Shown one piece after another: positions 1-8,979 of a stretch of 64,000 bases of DNA. The position numbers and the translations under genes are program-made. Positions within the stretch are counted from its first letter, which is position 1. Each line of letters starts with the position of its first letter. The notes under the pieces were generated by a model that was not told where the DNA came from, did no database searches, and was given only the letters and a program-made list of their open reading frames with translations. Origin of the DNA: Caulobacterales bacterium (GTDB taxonomy: Bacteria; Pseudomonadota; Alphaproteobacteria; Caulobacterales; Parvularculaceae); NCBI GenBank assembly GCA_020638525.1, contig JACKIL010000001.1, positions 186,001 to 250,000 of the forward strand, given 5' to 3'.

Positions 1-481
1 TGACGCCGCCGGGCGTTACATAAAGGGCGGCGGGATGCGGCCCCTTGCGATGGCCAAGATAATCAAGTCGCGCATCGATCGCCTTGATGAGGTCGCGCCC
101 GCGCGCGTCTTCGCCGAGCGCAGCGGCGGCGGCGGCGATGTTCGCTTTCACGCCGTCGAAGTCGCTTGCATATTCAAGCGTGACGACATTGAGCCCAAGC
201 GCCTTCAAGCGCGCTTCATCGCCGCCCCAGAAGCGCAAGACGACATCAGGTGAGAGCGCGAGCGCCGTTTCGGCGCCCGGGCGGCTTCGGCGAACTCCCT
301 CCGCTTTCGCCCGCATATAGGAAAAGTCTTTGTCCGCATCCGGCGAAAGCGCCGCAATATCGGCGGGATCGGCGAGCGCCAGCAGATATTGATCCGCGCA
401 GAAGTCAGTCGAAAGCGCGCGCGCGCTCGCTGCGGCCGGAAAGGCCGCAGCGATAAGAACTATGAACGCGCGAGCGATCAC
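1..481 (-). CDS. btuF: Cobalamin ABC transporter substrate-binding protein (BtuF-like), 3' part outside window
   Basis: This is the periplasmic vitamin B12 binding protein of an ABC importer. The minus-strand frame opens with GTG at 481-479, whose last two bases overlap the btuB stop codon (GTGA), and stays open for 160 codons to the window edge. The N-terminus is a signal peptide (residues 1-22, ending ASARA) followed by STDFCADQYLLALA, typical of BtuF-like proteins; LSPDVVLRFWGGDE and an LGEDARGRDLI stretch follow, as in the PeriBP_2 fold. No ATG is present, so the gene is easily missed. It is translationally coupled to btuB and shares the cobalamin riboswitch. The family call is good; choice between B12 and another corrinoid or iron-chelate ligand rests on the context. 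Confidence 0.82.
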   Translation of the reverse strand, partial: MIARAFIVLIAAAFPAAASARALSTDFCADQYLLALADPADIAALSPDADKDFSYMRAKAEGVRRSRPGAETALALSPDVVLRFWGGDEARLKALGLNVVTLEYASDFDGVKANIAAAAAALGEDARGRDLIKAIDARLDYLGHRKGPHPAALYVTPGGV

Positions 482-2328
482 AGGCGAAGCCTCACCCCGC
501 AAAAGGCGGCGCGTCCCGGCTCGGCGTAGCCGGCGACATCCTGATAGCTCTTGTCGCCTGCATTCTCGACACGGCCATAGATTTCAAGCGCATCGGTGAG
601 CGCATAAGACGCGCGCACATCGACTCGCGCCCACGCGTCATTGTCGCCGCCCGAGTCGCGTTCTTCTCCATTGACGATCAGGCTCGCGCCGAAGCTGAGC
701 TTTTCAATCGGGGAGACGTCGACGAAGAGACCGCCGCTGTGTTTGGGCTGGCGCAACAGCTGCAAATCCGTGCTGCGGTCGATGGCGTCTACATAGGTGT
801 ACTGAAGGCGTGCGGAGACAGCTTCCACCGGACGCCAGCTCGCTTCTACTTCCACGCCGCGCGAGCGGGTTCTCGCAATATTTACATAGCCGCCCGAAGG
901 GTAGTCGAAATCGATCTGGTTGCGGATCTTCTGGTGGAATAGCGTGACCTTGGCTGTGAAGGCGTCGGTGAGCGACTGTTCGATACTTGCGTCGAAAGCT
1001 TCCGACCGTTCCGGTGCAAGGTCTGGATTTCCCGGCCCCCCATAGAGATTGTAGTTGAGCTGGAAAATGCTCGGTGCACGGAAGCCCTGGCCCCAGCTCG
1101 CGCGGATGATCGTCGAAGGGCCCGCCTCGAATGCGGCGGTGACGCGCCCTGTCGTCGCGCCGTCGAATTCGTCGAACTCGTCATGACGAACGCCAGCGGA
1201 AAGGCTGAGGCCATCGAACGGTTTCGCCTCGGCGAGCGCAAAGACCGAAACGTTTTTCATGGCGTCGTCGACGCCCGAAACCGTCGCGGCGCTGCGTTCG
1301 GCTTCAACGCCGACAAGCGTGGAGAAACGCTTCGAAAATTCATAACGGGCGAAATAGTCCGCCGATATGCGCTCGCCTTGCGCGTTGGATTGAAAGACGC
1401 CGGCGTTGCGGTATGTCCGCGTAATGTCATTGTAGGCGACAGTGAAGGACTGGTAGAGCCGCTCGCCCTGCTGGGTGAGCCGCCCGGCCAGCGCCAACTC
1501 CTCCGTATCCTGCGTTTCATCCGTATCGTCGAACGCGTAAGTCGGCGGAGCGTATCCGTCGATCTCGGCGCGCGAGTCCCCATAGCGGGCGATGATCTGC
1601 GCGCGCCATTCCGGAGAGAGTTGGGCCCCGCCGGAAAAAGAGGTCGCAATCGACCGGAAGCCGTCCTTTTCTGTCCCGATGGCCGCGCGCGAAATACCGT
1701 CCGTGCGCGTTCCCGAAAAAGTGAGGCGTCCGTCAAGGCTGTCGCCGGCGGCGGCGATTGTCGCTGCGCCGCGCGCAAGGCCAAGCGAGCCGCCTTCCAT
1801 GAAGCCGGAAGCTTCAACGCCTTGTTCGGCGCGCTTGGTGATGATGGAGACAACGCCGCCGATCGCGTCGGCGCCATAGAGAATGCTCTGTGGACCGCGC
1901 AAAATCTCGATGCGCTCGATATCGACGACATCGAGATTGGCGAAATCGAAACCGCCCGACGGCGCAGAAGGGTCGTTGACCACGATTCCGTCAATCATCA
2001 CCAGCGATTGGCCGCTCGCCGCGCCGCGAATGCGCACGCTTGAGACGCCGCCAAACGACGTATTGCGCGCGATGGAAACGCCTGCCGTATCGCGCAAAAC
2101 ATCCGAGACGGATTCATATTGCCGCAATTCGATTTCCGGCGCTTCGATAACGGTGACGCTGGCGCCGACTTCCGCTGCGCGTTGCGGCGTGCGCGTTGCG
2201 GAAACGATGATTTCATCGTCGCCGCCGTCGGCGAGAGCCGGCTGCAGCATCGCGCAAAACGCGATCAATGAGGAAGCGGATAAAGCCTTTAGTCTGGACG
2301 CGCGTCGTCGCGCGGTGATGCCTTTCAT
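478..2328 (-). CDS. btuB: TonB-dependent vitamin B12 receptor BtuB
   Basis: Outer-membrane, TonB-energised receptor of 616 residues that takes up cobalamin. A signal peptide (about residues 1-33, ending ALADG) is followed by the TonB-box-like DEIIVSATRTPQ, a plug domain containing VRIRGAASGQS and LRGPQSILYGADAIGG, and a 22-strand type barrel ending with an aromatic-poor C-terminal strand. The ATG at 2328 is preceded by AGGAG. The gene lies directly downstream of a cobalamin riboswitch and overlaps btuF, so the call does not depend on similarity alone. It should be repressed when cobalamin is abundant. Confidence 0.93.
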   Translation of the reverse strand: MKGITARRRASRLKALSASSLIAFCAMLQPALADGGDDEIIVSATRTPQRAAEVGASVTVIEAPEIELRQYESVSDVLRDTAGVSIARNTSFGGVSSVRIRGAASGQSLVMIDGIVVNDPSAPSGGFDFANLDVVDIERIEILRGPQSILYGADAIGGVVSIITKRAEQGVEASGFMEGGSLGLARGAATIAAAGDSLDGRLTFSGTRTDGISRAAIGTEKDGFRSIATSFSGGAQLSPEWRAQIIARYGDSRAEIDGYAPPTYAFDDTDETQDTEELALAGRLTQQGERLYQSFTVAYNDITRTYRNAGVFQSNAQGERISADYFARYEFSKRFSTLVGVEAERSAATVSGVDDAMKNVSVFALAEAKPFDGLSLSAGVRHDEFDEFDGATTGRVTAAFEAGPSTIIRASWGQGFRAPSIFQLNYNLYGGPGNPDLAPERSEAFDASIEQSLTDAFTAKVTLFHQKIRNQIDFDYPSGGYVNIARTRSRGVEVEASWRPVEAVSARLQYTYVDAIDRSTDLQLLRQPKHSGGLFVDVSPIEKLSFGASLIVNGEERDSGGDNDAWARVDVRASYALTDALEIYGRVENAGDKSYQDVAGYAEPGRAAFCGVRLRL

Positions 2329-2404
2329 GGCGACACTCCTTCAACGGTTTCATGGGTGTCGCCACGACGGCTGATCCGCTTCCTTCGGCTCTTCCCGGCC
2401 GAGA

Positions 2405-2580
2405 AAGGGGCGACGTCGACGGCAGGTCTCCTGGCTCAGCGGGTCGTCATTTCCTCGCGCCTTCCCGAAGCATCGCTTCAGTGGCTTTGGTGCGAAGAAA
2501 CTCGCCGCTCACAGTTGCGGGCACAGCCGCGGATTCTCACCGCGTTCCCTATTCTCTCCCGGTTAGGGGAGCACCGTCTA
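2405..2580 (-). promoter_or_regulatory. Cobalamin (AdoCbl) riboswitch
   Basis: On the minus strand the leader contains the aptamer core: GACGGTGCTCC near 2578, GGGAACGCGGTGAGAATCC near 2550, GCTGTGCCCGCAACTGTGA near 2525, and the terminal GAGCCAGGAGACCTGCC at about 2421-2437. These are the conserved blocks of the cobalamin family in the right order and spacing. About 75 bases separate it from the btuB start, enough for an expression platform. It should switch off btuB-btuF on binding the coenzyme. Confidence 0.95.
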
Positions 2581-2586
2581 AGGCGA

Positions 2587-2615
2587 GATGTATCGGCTTG
2601 GCGCGCGCGCTGCAA
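2587..2615 (-). promoter_or_regulatory. Candidate promoter of the btuBF leader
   Basis: Minus strand TTGCAG (2615-2610), 17-base spacer, TACATC (2592-2587), predicting a start near 2580, exactly where the riboswitch begins. The elements are weak matches to the sigma-70 consensus. The -35 lies just past the stop codon (2620-2618) of the upstream peptidase gene, since only about 37 bases separate that gene from the aptamer. Confidence 0.4.
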
Positions 2616-2617
2616 GC

Positions 2618-3979
2618 CTAGTCGCCGAAGCTTCCCATCGGGCCAGGGAACACGACGGGACTTTCCGTACCGTCTTTCGCGACGGATGCGACGCCGAAAT
2701 AGTAATTGTCGATGACGACATTCTCGAGTGTCGCTTCATCGACAAGCCCGACATCCAGGCTGTGCGTCCACTGCGGCGCGTCCGTGAGGCGCCAGTAGAC
2801 GCGATAGCCTGCGAGGTTCTTCGCGGCCTTGCCGGTCGCTTTCTTCCATTTGAGATGCGTCGATGGCGACACGGCGCCGTCGATCGTCACCTCGGCGGGG
2901 AAAGGCGGCGCAGACGCAAGGCCAGCAAGCGTGACGACATTGAGCGCTGTCAGCTTGCGCGCATAGTCGAAATTGACGCCTTCGATGACGTCGCCATAGG
3001 CGATCCCGTTTTCGGTGCGAAGATCCTGATGCTGACGATTATAGTTTTCGTGCGTCTCCATGATGCGCACGCCCGGCATGCCCGCTTCGTTGAAGGGGCG
3101 GTGATGACCGCCGCGCGAGAAACGGTCGAGGCGATAGACCATCATCACGTCGAGATTGGGGATGTAGCGATCGGCCATGCGGTCGATGTAGCGGGCGAGA
3201 TTGCGCGAGGGCGAGTCGACCTCGCCGCCAGAAAAGCGCCGCTGGCGAGCCTCTTCGGCCGTTTCGGTGATTCGTACGCCCTCGGAGAATACGCGCGCCG
3301 TCGTGTTGTCGGTGATCCCGTCGATTCCTTCGATATTGCCGATCATGTCGTTGTTGAGAACGGCTTTCACCCGCCAGCCATGGTCGAGGGCGTATTTCGC
3401 GAGAATCTTTCCACCGAAGAGGCCCTGCTCCTCGCCGGAGAGTCCGGCATAGACGATCGTTCCGGCGAACTTGTATTTTGACAGGACGCGGGCGGCCTCG
3501 ATCGTTCCTGCTAGGCCCGAGGCGTTATCGTTCGCCCCCGGACTGTCTGAGACGCCGTTAAGCGGATCGCTCACCCGGCTGTCGATATCGCCGCTCATCA
3601 TGACGACCCGATCCGGGTCGAGTGAGCCGCGCTGCACCGCAATAACGTTGACGACCTCAGTCCTGTTGGGGATGCGCTCCTCGCCTTCGACGAAGTCGCT
3701 GACGGTGATAACCTCAAGGCAGCCGCCGCACTCCTTTGAAATTCTTTCGAATTCCGCCTTCACCCAGCGCCGGGCCGCGCCAATGCCGCGCGTATCCGAC
3801 TGGGTTTCCGACAGCGTGTGGCGCGTGCCGAAGCCGACCAGCGTGCGAATATCTCCCTCGATCCGATCAGCAGAAACGACGCCTGCGGCCTCGTGAAGCA
3901 GCGAGTCATTTTCTGAGGCGAAGGCGGAAAGCGGCGCCAGAGCCAGGACCGCAACGGCGAGTGCGGGGAACTTCTTCAT
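2618..3979 (-). CDS. Exported M28-family metallopeptidase
   Basis: Predicted secreted zinc aminopeptidase or carboxypeptidase of 453 residues. The start at 3979 gives MKKFPALAVAVLALAPLSAFA, a clear signal peptide; a longer frame to 4150 adds 57 residues without signal character. The M28 core is present: SPGANDNASG (bridging Asp), SGEEQGLFGG (catalytic and ligand Glu), NNDMIGNIEG (Asp ligand) and GGHHRPFNEAG (His ligand). The first ligand motif, usually GHxDS, reads GDIDS, so an Asp (GAT) replaces the expected His (CAT). The last ~90 residues resemble a fibronectin type III-like domain. It lies upstream of the cobalamin leader on the same strand but has its own function; substrate unknown. Confidence 0.85.
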   Translation of the reverse strand: MKKFPALAVAVLALAPLSAFASENDSLLHEAAGVVSADRIEGDIRTLVGFGTRHTLSETQSDTRGIGAARRWVKAEFERISKECGGCLEVITVSDFVEGEERIPNRTEVVNVIAVQRGSLDPDRVVMMSGDIDSRVSDPLNGVSDSPGANDNASGLAGTIEAARVLSKYKFAGTIVYAGLSGEEQGLFGGKILAKYALDHGWRVKAVLNNDMIGNIEGIDGITDNTTARVFSEGVRITETAEEARQRRFSGGEVDSPSRNLARYIDRMADRYIPNLDVMMVYRLDRFSRGGHHRPFNEAGMPGVRIMETHENYNRQHQDLRTENGIAYGDVIEGVNFDYARKLTALNVVTLAGLASAPPFPAEVTIDGAVSPSTHLKWKKATGKAAKNLAGYRVYWRLTDAPQWTHSLDVGLVDEATLENVVIDNYYFGVASVAKDGTESPVVFPGPMGSFGD

Positions 3980-4105
3980 GGGCGGAACGTTCTTCCTTGG
4001 TTGCCTGGGGTGGGGGAGTGGCATTTTCGCCACAGAGGGGAAATCACCCGCAGCTAGAGGTCTTGAGATTCTAAATGGCGTCCTATCTTTGTCCGGACCG
4101 ATGCG

Positions 4106-4134
4106 TTGATGCAACATCGCGGACCGGTTATGAT
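4106..4134 (+). promoter_or_regulatory. Candidate promoter of the OmpA-like gene
   Basis: TTGATG (4106-4111), 17-base spacer, TATGAT (4129-4134). Predicted start near 4141 leaves a leader of about 120 bases before the ATG at 4261, which is long for a porin gene and could carry post-transcriptional control. Confidence 0.5.
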
Positions 4135-4260
4135 CCGGACTGGGCGACATACAGAAAAATCACTGTAAGTCAGAGGCCAAATTGGTTACGAGACTTCCGA
4201 ATTCCGTCGCCGCGCGAGGCTGGGCGGCCAACATCTACTGTTCACCTGAGGAGGGGACTC

Positions 4261-5397
4261 ATGAAACTTAGAGCTACTCTTTTTGCAACCGCCGCGGCGC
4301 TCGCCGTTGCCCCGGCCGCGCACGCCTATGAAGGCCTTTACGGCGCGATCGGCGCTGGTCTTTCTTACGTCGGCGACGACCGCGACGTTGAAACGACGGC
4401 CGGTCCGCTCGTGGGCGACTGGGAAGCCGATTACGACAAAGGCATCGGCGTCTACACCGCTCTCGGTATTGCGCGCGACAGCGGCTGGCGCACAGAACTC
4501 GAGTTCAACTACCGCAACAACGACGTTCGTCATTGGGCGGGCAACTCGTGGGTTTCGGGCTGGAGCGATGCTCAGCTCTCGGGCGACATGTCCGTCTACG
4601 CGGCCATGGCCAACCTCATCAAAGATCTCGGCGACGGCTCGAGCGGCGTGACGCCTTACATCGGCGCCGGCATCGGCTACGCCTGGCTCGACTATGAGCT
4701 TTCGGGCGCCAACCCGACGGCGATCGGCGGCTTCGACAACCTGCTCGTGAACGACACGGCCGGTGCGCTCGCCTATCAGGGCATTGCGGGTCTCTCCTTC
4801 GCGCTCGCCGAAGGTCTCGCGCTCGACGTTTCCTATCGTTACTTCGCGACGCTGAAGCCGGAATTCTCCGGTACGATCAACGGCGCGCCGATGACGTTCG
4901 AAACGGAATACAACAACCATAGCGCCTACGCCGGCCTGCGCTGGAACTTCGGCTCTTCGGCGCCGAAAGTTCAGTACAAAGATTGCTGGGACGGCTCGAG
5001 CGTTCCGGTTTCGGCCGATTGCCCGCCGCAGCTCGTTGAACAGCAGTCGGCGATCGCTGAACCGATCGCAGTGACGGTGTACTTCGACTACGACAAGTCG
5101 AACCTGACGCCGGAAGCGGCTGAACTCATCCGCGAAGCTTCGGCGCGCGCCATGTCCAACGACATTGAAACCGTCAATGTCGCGGGCCACGCGGACCGTT
5201 CGGGCGGCGACGCCTACAACCAGGCGCTCTCGCAGCGCCGCGCCAATGTTGTCCGCGATGCGCTCATCGCGAACGGCGTTCCGGCCAGCAAAATCAACAT
5301 GAACGCTTACGGCGAAAGCAAGCCGGCCAAGCCGACGCCGGACGGCGTCCGCGAGCCGCTGAACCGCCGTACGGAAGTGACGATCTCCTTCGAATAA
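4261..5397 (+). CDS. OmpA-family outer membrane protein
   Basis: Outer-membrane barrel with periplasmic peptidoglycan-binding domain, 378 residues. ATG at 4261 follows GAGGAGGGG; an upstream in-frame start at 4075 lacks a signal sequence. Residues 1-20 are a signal peptide cleaved after AHA. Residues ~21-235 form an eight-strand barrel (repeated GAGLSYV, YIGAGIGYAWLDY, YAGLRWNFG). A Cys-containing linker (DCWDGSSVPVSADCPP) leads to the OmpA domain (~265-378) with VYFDYDKSNLTPEA, VAGHADRSGGDAYNQALSQRRA and NRRTEV, which carries the Asp/Arg pair that binds diaminopimelate. Codon use is strongly biased, consistent with high expression, and a strong terminator follows. It anchors the outer membrane to the wall. 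Confidence 0.93.
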   Translation: MKLRATLFATAAALAVAPAAHAYEGLYGAIGAGLSYVGDDRDVETTAGPLVGDWEADYDKGIGVYTALGIARDSGWRTELEFNYRNNDVRHWAGNSWVSGWSDAQLSGDMSVYAAMANLIKDLGDGSSGVTPYIGAGIGYAWLDYELSGANPTAIGGFDNLLVNDTAGALAYQGIAGLSFALAEGLALDVSYRYFATLKPEFSGTINGAPMTFETEYNNHSAYAGLRWNFGSSAPKVQYKDCWDGSSVPVSADCPPQLVEQQSAIAEPIAVTVYFDYDKSNLTPEAAELIREASARAMSNDIETVNVAGHADRSGGDAYNQALSQRRANVVRDALIANGVPASKINMNAYGESKPAKPTPDGVREPLNRRTEVTISFE

Positions 5398-5420
5398 GAT
5401 CGTCCAGGCGAGACTATTGG

Positions 5421-5456
5421 ATCGGCGCGGAAGAAATTCCGCGCCGATTTTTTTAT
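5421..5456 (+). terminator. Rho-independent terminator of the OmpA-like gene
   Basis: Perfect 12-base stem ATCGGCGCGGAA / TTCCGCGCCGAT with a GAAA loop, followed by a run of T. It starts 24 bases after the stop codon. Confidence 0.93.
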
Positions 5457-5500
5457 TGCTTAGCGCTCTGTGGGAATGTCTGCGCAGTGCGCGGTGCGGT

Positions 5501-6124
5501 TTAGTCAGCGTAGAGTTTGAAGAAGGCTTTCACGCCGGACTCGATTTGCGCTTCGATGGCGGCGTTAAGATCGGACGGCACGTCGCCCATCAGAACGATG
5601 CTTGCGAGTGGTTCGGTGATGAGGGCGCCAAGTTGCCAGATCGCCGTCTTGGGATCCTCGATCTTGAGCGCGCCGCGCGCCACAAGGCGCTCCAGCATCG
5701 GCTCGCAGGTGCGCGCCATCCAGCGCGGGCCATGTTCAAGATAAGTGCGGCCAAGTTCAGGCGAACGCCCCGCCTCGAACGCAGCGATGCGCCGGAGCGC
5801 GACCGCGTCCGGTTCGAGAATGCCACGCAGGAAGCGGGTCGCCATTTCGCGCACGAATTCTTCGGGCGGAAGACTGTGTTCGATCGTCTCGACATCGACA
5901 GGCAGAATGCGCCGGCAGGACTCGTCGATCGTCGCGGCGAAGAGTTCTTCCTTCGAGCGGAAGCGATTGTAGACAGTCCGTTTCGAGACGCCCGCCGTCA
6001 GCGCAATAGTATCCATGCTCGCCGCGTCATAACCCTTGGCGAGGAATGTCGTCAGCGCCGCCTCAAGAATGGCGGCTTCCTTCTCGTCTTCAACGGCTGG
6101 CGCCGCTGTCTTCAAAGCTTCCAC
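5501..6124 (-). CDS. TetR/AcrR-family transcriptional regulator
   Basis: DNA-binding repressor of 207 residues. The N-terminal helix-turn-helix is clear (residues ~17-63: AALTTFLAKGYDAASMDTIA, AGVSKRTVYNRFRSKEELF). The C-terminal part (RFLRGILEPDAVALRRIAAFEAGRSPELG) resembles the AefR-like ligand domain. The start is GTG at 6124 preceded by AGGGG. No adjacent efflux operon is present: the OmpA-like gene converges and the PBP gene diverges, so the target cannot be assigned. Confidence 0.88.
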   Translation of the reverse strand: MEALKTAAPAVEDEKEAAILEAALTTFLAKGYDAASMDTIALTAGVSKRTVYNRFRSKEELFAATIDESCRRILPVDVETIEHSLPPEEFVREMATRFLRGILEPDAVALRRIAAFEAGRSPELGRTYLEHGPRWMARTCEPMLERLVARGALKIEDPKTAIWQLGALITEPLASIVLMGDVPSDLNAAIEAQIESGVKAFFKLYAD

Positions 6125-6284
6125 AGTTGAGCCCCTGCTGCGCGAACATCGCGCGAACGTTTGAATTTAGGCCGTTTTTTCCGGCTTGAACACCCGGCCG
6201 CTGGGCGGGCGCGAAAGAGCCGCAAGCGGGGCCCCGGCGGCCACGTTCACGTCTCGTTAACCTATCCGGCGCGAGTGTCGCCCC

Positions 6285-8207
6285 ATGGCGGCCAAGGGAA
6301 GAGTTTATCGCCGCCGGCCGTCCACCAAGCGCCGGCGCAGCAGAAAGAGGCGAAGCGCCCGTTCCACGGCGTTGTCACTCGTGCTGCGCCATGCCGCCAA
6401 TGCCGGCGTCGTCCTCCTGATGATGCTCGGCGCGCTGGCGGGCTTTGTGGCCTTCTTCTCGCGCGACCTGCCGGATACGGATGGCCTTTGGGCTGCAGAG
6501 CGCGCTCCGCGGGTGACATTCCTCGATATCGACGGCGCCCCGATTTCCGTACACGGCGAGAGCTTCGGCGCTCCGATCAGGCTGTCTGCCCTGCCGCCTT
6601 ACGCGCCGCTTGCGGTGCTGGCGGTCGAGGACAGAAATTTTTACCACCACATCGGGGTCAATCCGATATCGGTCGCGCGCGCGATCTTCGTCAATGCGAC
6701 CGCCGGCGGCATCGTGCAGGGCGGCTCGACCATCACCCAGCAGCTCGCGAAGAACCTTTTCCTGTCTTCCGACCGGACGCTGAAGCGCAAGATTCAGGAA
6801 CTCCTCCTGGCGCTCTGGCTTGAACATCAATTCACGAAAGATGAGATCCTCACGCTCTATTTGAACCGCGTCTATTTTGGCGCGGGCGCCTATGGCATCG
6901 ACGCGGCAAGCTATCGCTATTTCGGCAAACCCGCCCGACAGTTGAAAGTCGGCGAGGCGGCGGTTCTCGCAGGGCTTCTAAAGGCGCCGACGAAATATGC
7001 GCCTACGAACAATCCGGTCGATGCAGGCCAGCGCGGGCGCATCGTTATCGATGCGATGGAGGAGGCGCGCTTCATTACGCCAACCGTCGCCGAGCGCGCA
7101 CGCCGTGAGCCCATTCTTCTGGCGACGCCGCGTTATGCGGCTGCGCCTTACTTCGTCGACTATCTGATGCAGGAAACGCGCGAGCTTTCCCGCGGCGTCG
7201 ATGCGGATCTCGTCGTGCAGACGACCTTCGATCCGAAACTTCAGACAGCGCTTGAGGCCGGCATGCGGGTTGGTCTCGCTGAGGCGAAAGCCACAGCCGA
7301 CATGCAGGTCGCCGCAGTCATCGTCGATCCGGAAGGGGCGGTGCGCGCGATGATCGGCGGGCGGAACTACCAGCAAAGCCAGTTCAACCGCGCGACGCAG
7401 GCGCGGCGCCAACCGGGTTCAGCCTTCAAGCCTTTCGTCTATCTCGCAGCGCTCGAAGCCGGATATTCTCCTGAAGATACGGTGCTGGACGCGCCAATCG
7501 CGATCGATAAGTGGCGGCCCGAGAACTATAACGAGCGCTATTACGGCGAAGTGACGCTGACCAATGCGCTCGCTCAGTCAATGAACAGCGCCGCCATTCG
7601 CGTGCAGGAACATGTGGGCCGCAGCGCGGTGCGCATTCTCGCGCGGAAGATGGGCCTCGAAAACACGGTGACGCGCGGTCCTTCGCTTGCACTGGGCGTT
7701 GATGCGGTGACGCCGCTCGAGCTCGCCGGCGCTTACGCGCCGCTCGTCAATGGCGGCTATCATGCGCGCCTTCACGCAATCGACTCTATCAAGACCGCCG
7801 ACGGTCAGCTCGTCTACAAGCGCGATACGGCGATGGTCGATATGGCGGCGTCCTACAAGAGCGTGCGCGCGCTAAACGCCATGCTTGCGGAAGTCGTGCG
7901 CGCCGGTACAGGACATGCGGCAGCGATCGACGGGTGGCGCGTTCGGGGCAAGACGGGAACGACGCAGGATTATCGCGACGCCTGGTTCGCCGGGCATGTC
8001 GGCGGGCTTGTCGGCGTCGTGTGGACAGGGCGCGATGACAATGCGCCGATGGACAAGATTGTCGGCGGCGGCGCGCCAGCCATCATCTGGCGCGAAGCGA
8101 TGAGCCGCGCGCTCGAAGGCCGCCAGCCGCCGATTGAAATTCAGAATACGCCGGGCGAACCGGAAGAGAGCGATCCGCTCGCGGCGCTCATCAAAAACGA
8201 TACGTAG
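6285..8207 (+). CDS. Class A penicillin-binding protein (glycosyltransferase/transpeptidase)
   Basis: Bifunctional peptidoglycan synthase of 640 residues, PBP1 type. A very basic N-terminus (RRRPSTKRRRSRKRR) precedes one membrane helix (~residues 38-60). The GT51 domain shows EDRNFYHH (catalytic Glu near 116) and QGGSTITQQLAKNLF. The transpeptidase domain has SAFK (Ser near 378), SMN (near 431) and KTGTT (near 555). It is shorter than PBP1a because the OB-like insertion is missing. The gene converges on the neighbouring YgjP-like gene with only 7 bases between stops. Exact subclass (1a, 1c or a clade-specific form) is left open. Confidence 0.93.
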   Translation: MAAKGRVYRRRPSTKRRRSRKRRSARSTALSLVLRHAANAGVVLLMMLGALAGFVAFFSRDLPDTDGLWAAERAPRVTFLDIDGAPISVHGESFGAPIRLSALPPYAPLAVLAVEDRNFYHHIGVNPISVARAIFVNATAGGIVQGGSTITQQLAKNLFLSSDRTLKRKIQELLLALWLEHQFTKDEILTLYLNRVYFGAGAYGIDAASYRYFGKPARQLKVGEAAVLAGLLKAPTKYAPTNNPVDAGQRGRIVIDAMEEARFITPTVAERARREPILLATPRYAAAPYFVDYLMQETRELSRGVDADLVVQTTFDPKLQTALEAGMRVGLAEAKATADMQVAAVIVDPEGAVRAMIGGRNYQQSQFNRATQARRQPGSAFKPFVYLAALEAGYSPEDTVLDAPIAIDKWRPENYNERYYGEVTLTNALAQSMNSAAIRVQEHVGRSAVRILARKMGLENTVTRGPSLALGVDAVTPLELAGAYAPLVNGGYHARLHAIDSIKTADGQLVYKRDTAMVDMAASYKSVRALNAMLAEVVRAGTGHAAAIDGWRVRGKTGTTQDYRDAWFAGHVGGLVGVVWTGRDDNAPMDKIVGGGAPAIIWREAMSRALEGRQPPIEIQNTPGEPEESDPLAALIKNDT

Positions 8208-8214
8208 AACCAGG

Positions 8215-8979
8215 TCAGGCGGCGGCGCGTAAAGGCTGTTGCTCTGCGCCCCATGCATGAAGCGCCGGGCCGTTCTGCTCGAGCCATTCGCGCGCATCTT
8301 CCGCGTTCACATCCAGGCTCGAGACCACCTGCCAATATTTCCGCGAATGGTCGAGGTGAACGAGATGCGCGCATTCATGCGCGGCGACATAATCGAGCAC
8401 CCAGGCCGGCGCGAGAATGAGCCGCCAGGAGAAAGACAGAACGCGATCGCTGGTGCATGAGCCCCAGCGCGAGCGCGTATCGCGCACCTGAATGCGCGCA
8501 GGCGTCCTGCCGAGCTTCGCCGCGTGCTTTTCGACATGGATGCTGAGAACGCGCCGCGCTTCTTTCTTGAGCCAGTCGCAAAGCCGCCGATTGAGGTGTT
8601 CGGGATTTCCGCCGACTTCGATCGCCGGCGGCTCCCCAGCGCGAATCCGAACCGGCGCGCGCGGCCCGCCTATGTTGACCACCCTGTGGAAAACGCCGCG
8701 ATAAGGGCACATGCCGCCGTCTTCGAAGCGGCGGGCGGGAAAACCCTCATTCATGCGCTCGCGAATCCACGGCGCTCGCTCCACGGCGAATCGCAGGGCC
8801 TCCGGCAGGGAGCGCTTGGACGGGGCGGTCACGAGCACGCGGCCCGCCACGGGATCGACCTTTACGATCAACTTCTTGGCGCGTTTGTTGATTTTGGCGG
8901 TCAGCGGCGCAATCCGGTCGCCGAGATCAATTTCGGTTTCGACGCGGGAGGGCGCCTCTCTGCGCAGCAACTTACGCAA
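8215..8979 (-). CDS. YgjP-like (DUF45) zinc metallopeptidase
   Basis: Cytosolic protein of 254 residues of the DUF45/YgjP family. The diagnostic block lies in the C-terminal half: DTRSRWGSCTS, LSFSWRLILAP, VLDYVAAHECAHLVHLDHS, with HECAH as the HExxH zinc motif and the later His in LDHS. The start is TTG at 8979, eight bases after AGGAG; no ATG is available near it. Substrate is not established for most members. Its tail converges with the PBP gene, so the two transcripts probably overlap. Confidence 0.88.
   Translation of the reverse strand: MRKLLRREAPSRVETEIDLGDRIAPLTAKINKRAKKLIVKVDPVAGRVLVTAPSKRSLPEALRFAVERAPWIRERMNEGFPARRFEDGGMCPYRGVFHRVVNIGGPRAPVRIRAGEPPAIEVGGNPEHLNRRLCDWLKKEARRVLSIHVEKHAAKLGRTPARIQVRDTRSRWGSCTSDRVLSFSWRLILAPAWVLDYVAAHECAHLVHLDHSRKYWQVVSSLDVNAEDAREWLEQNGPALHAWGAEQQPLRAAA

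Noticed and set aside
6251..6262. GTTAACC upstream of the PBP gene as half of a CtrA site
   Set aside because: No second TTAA at the right distance.
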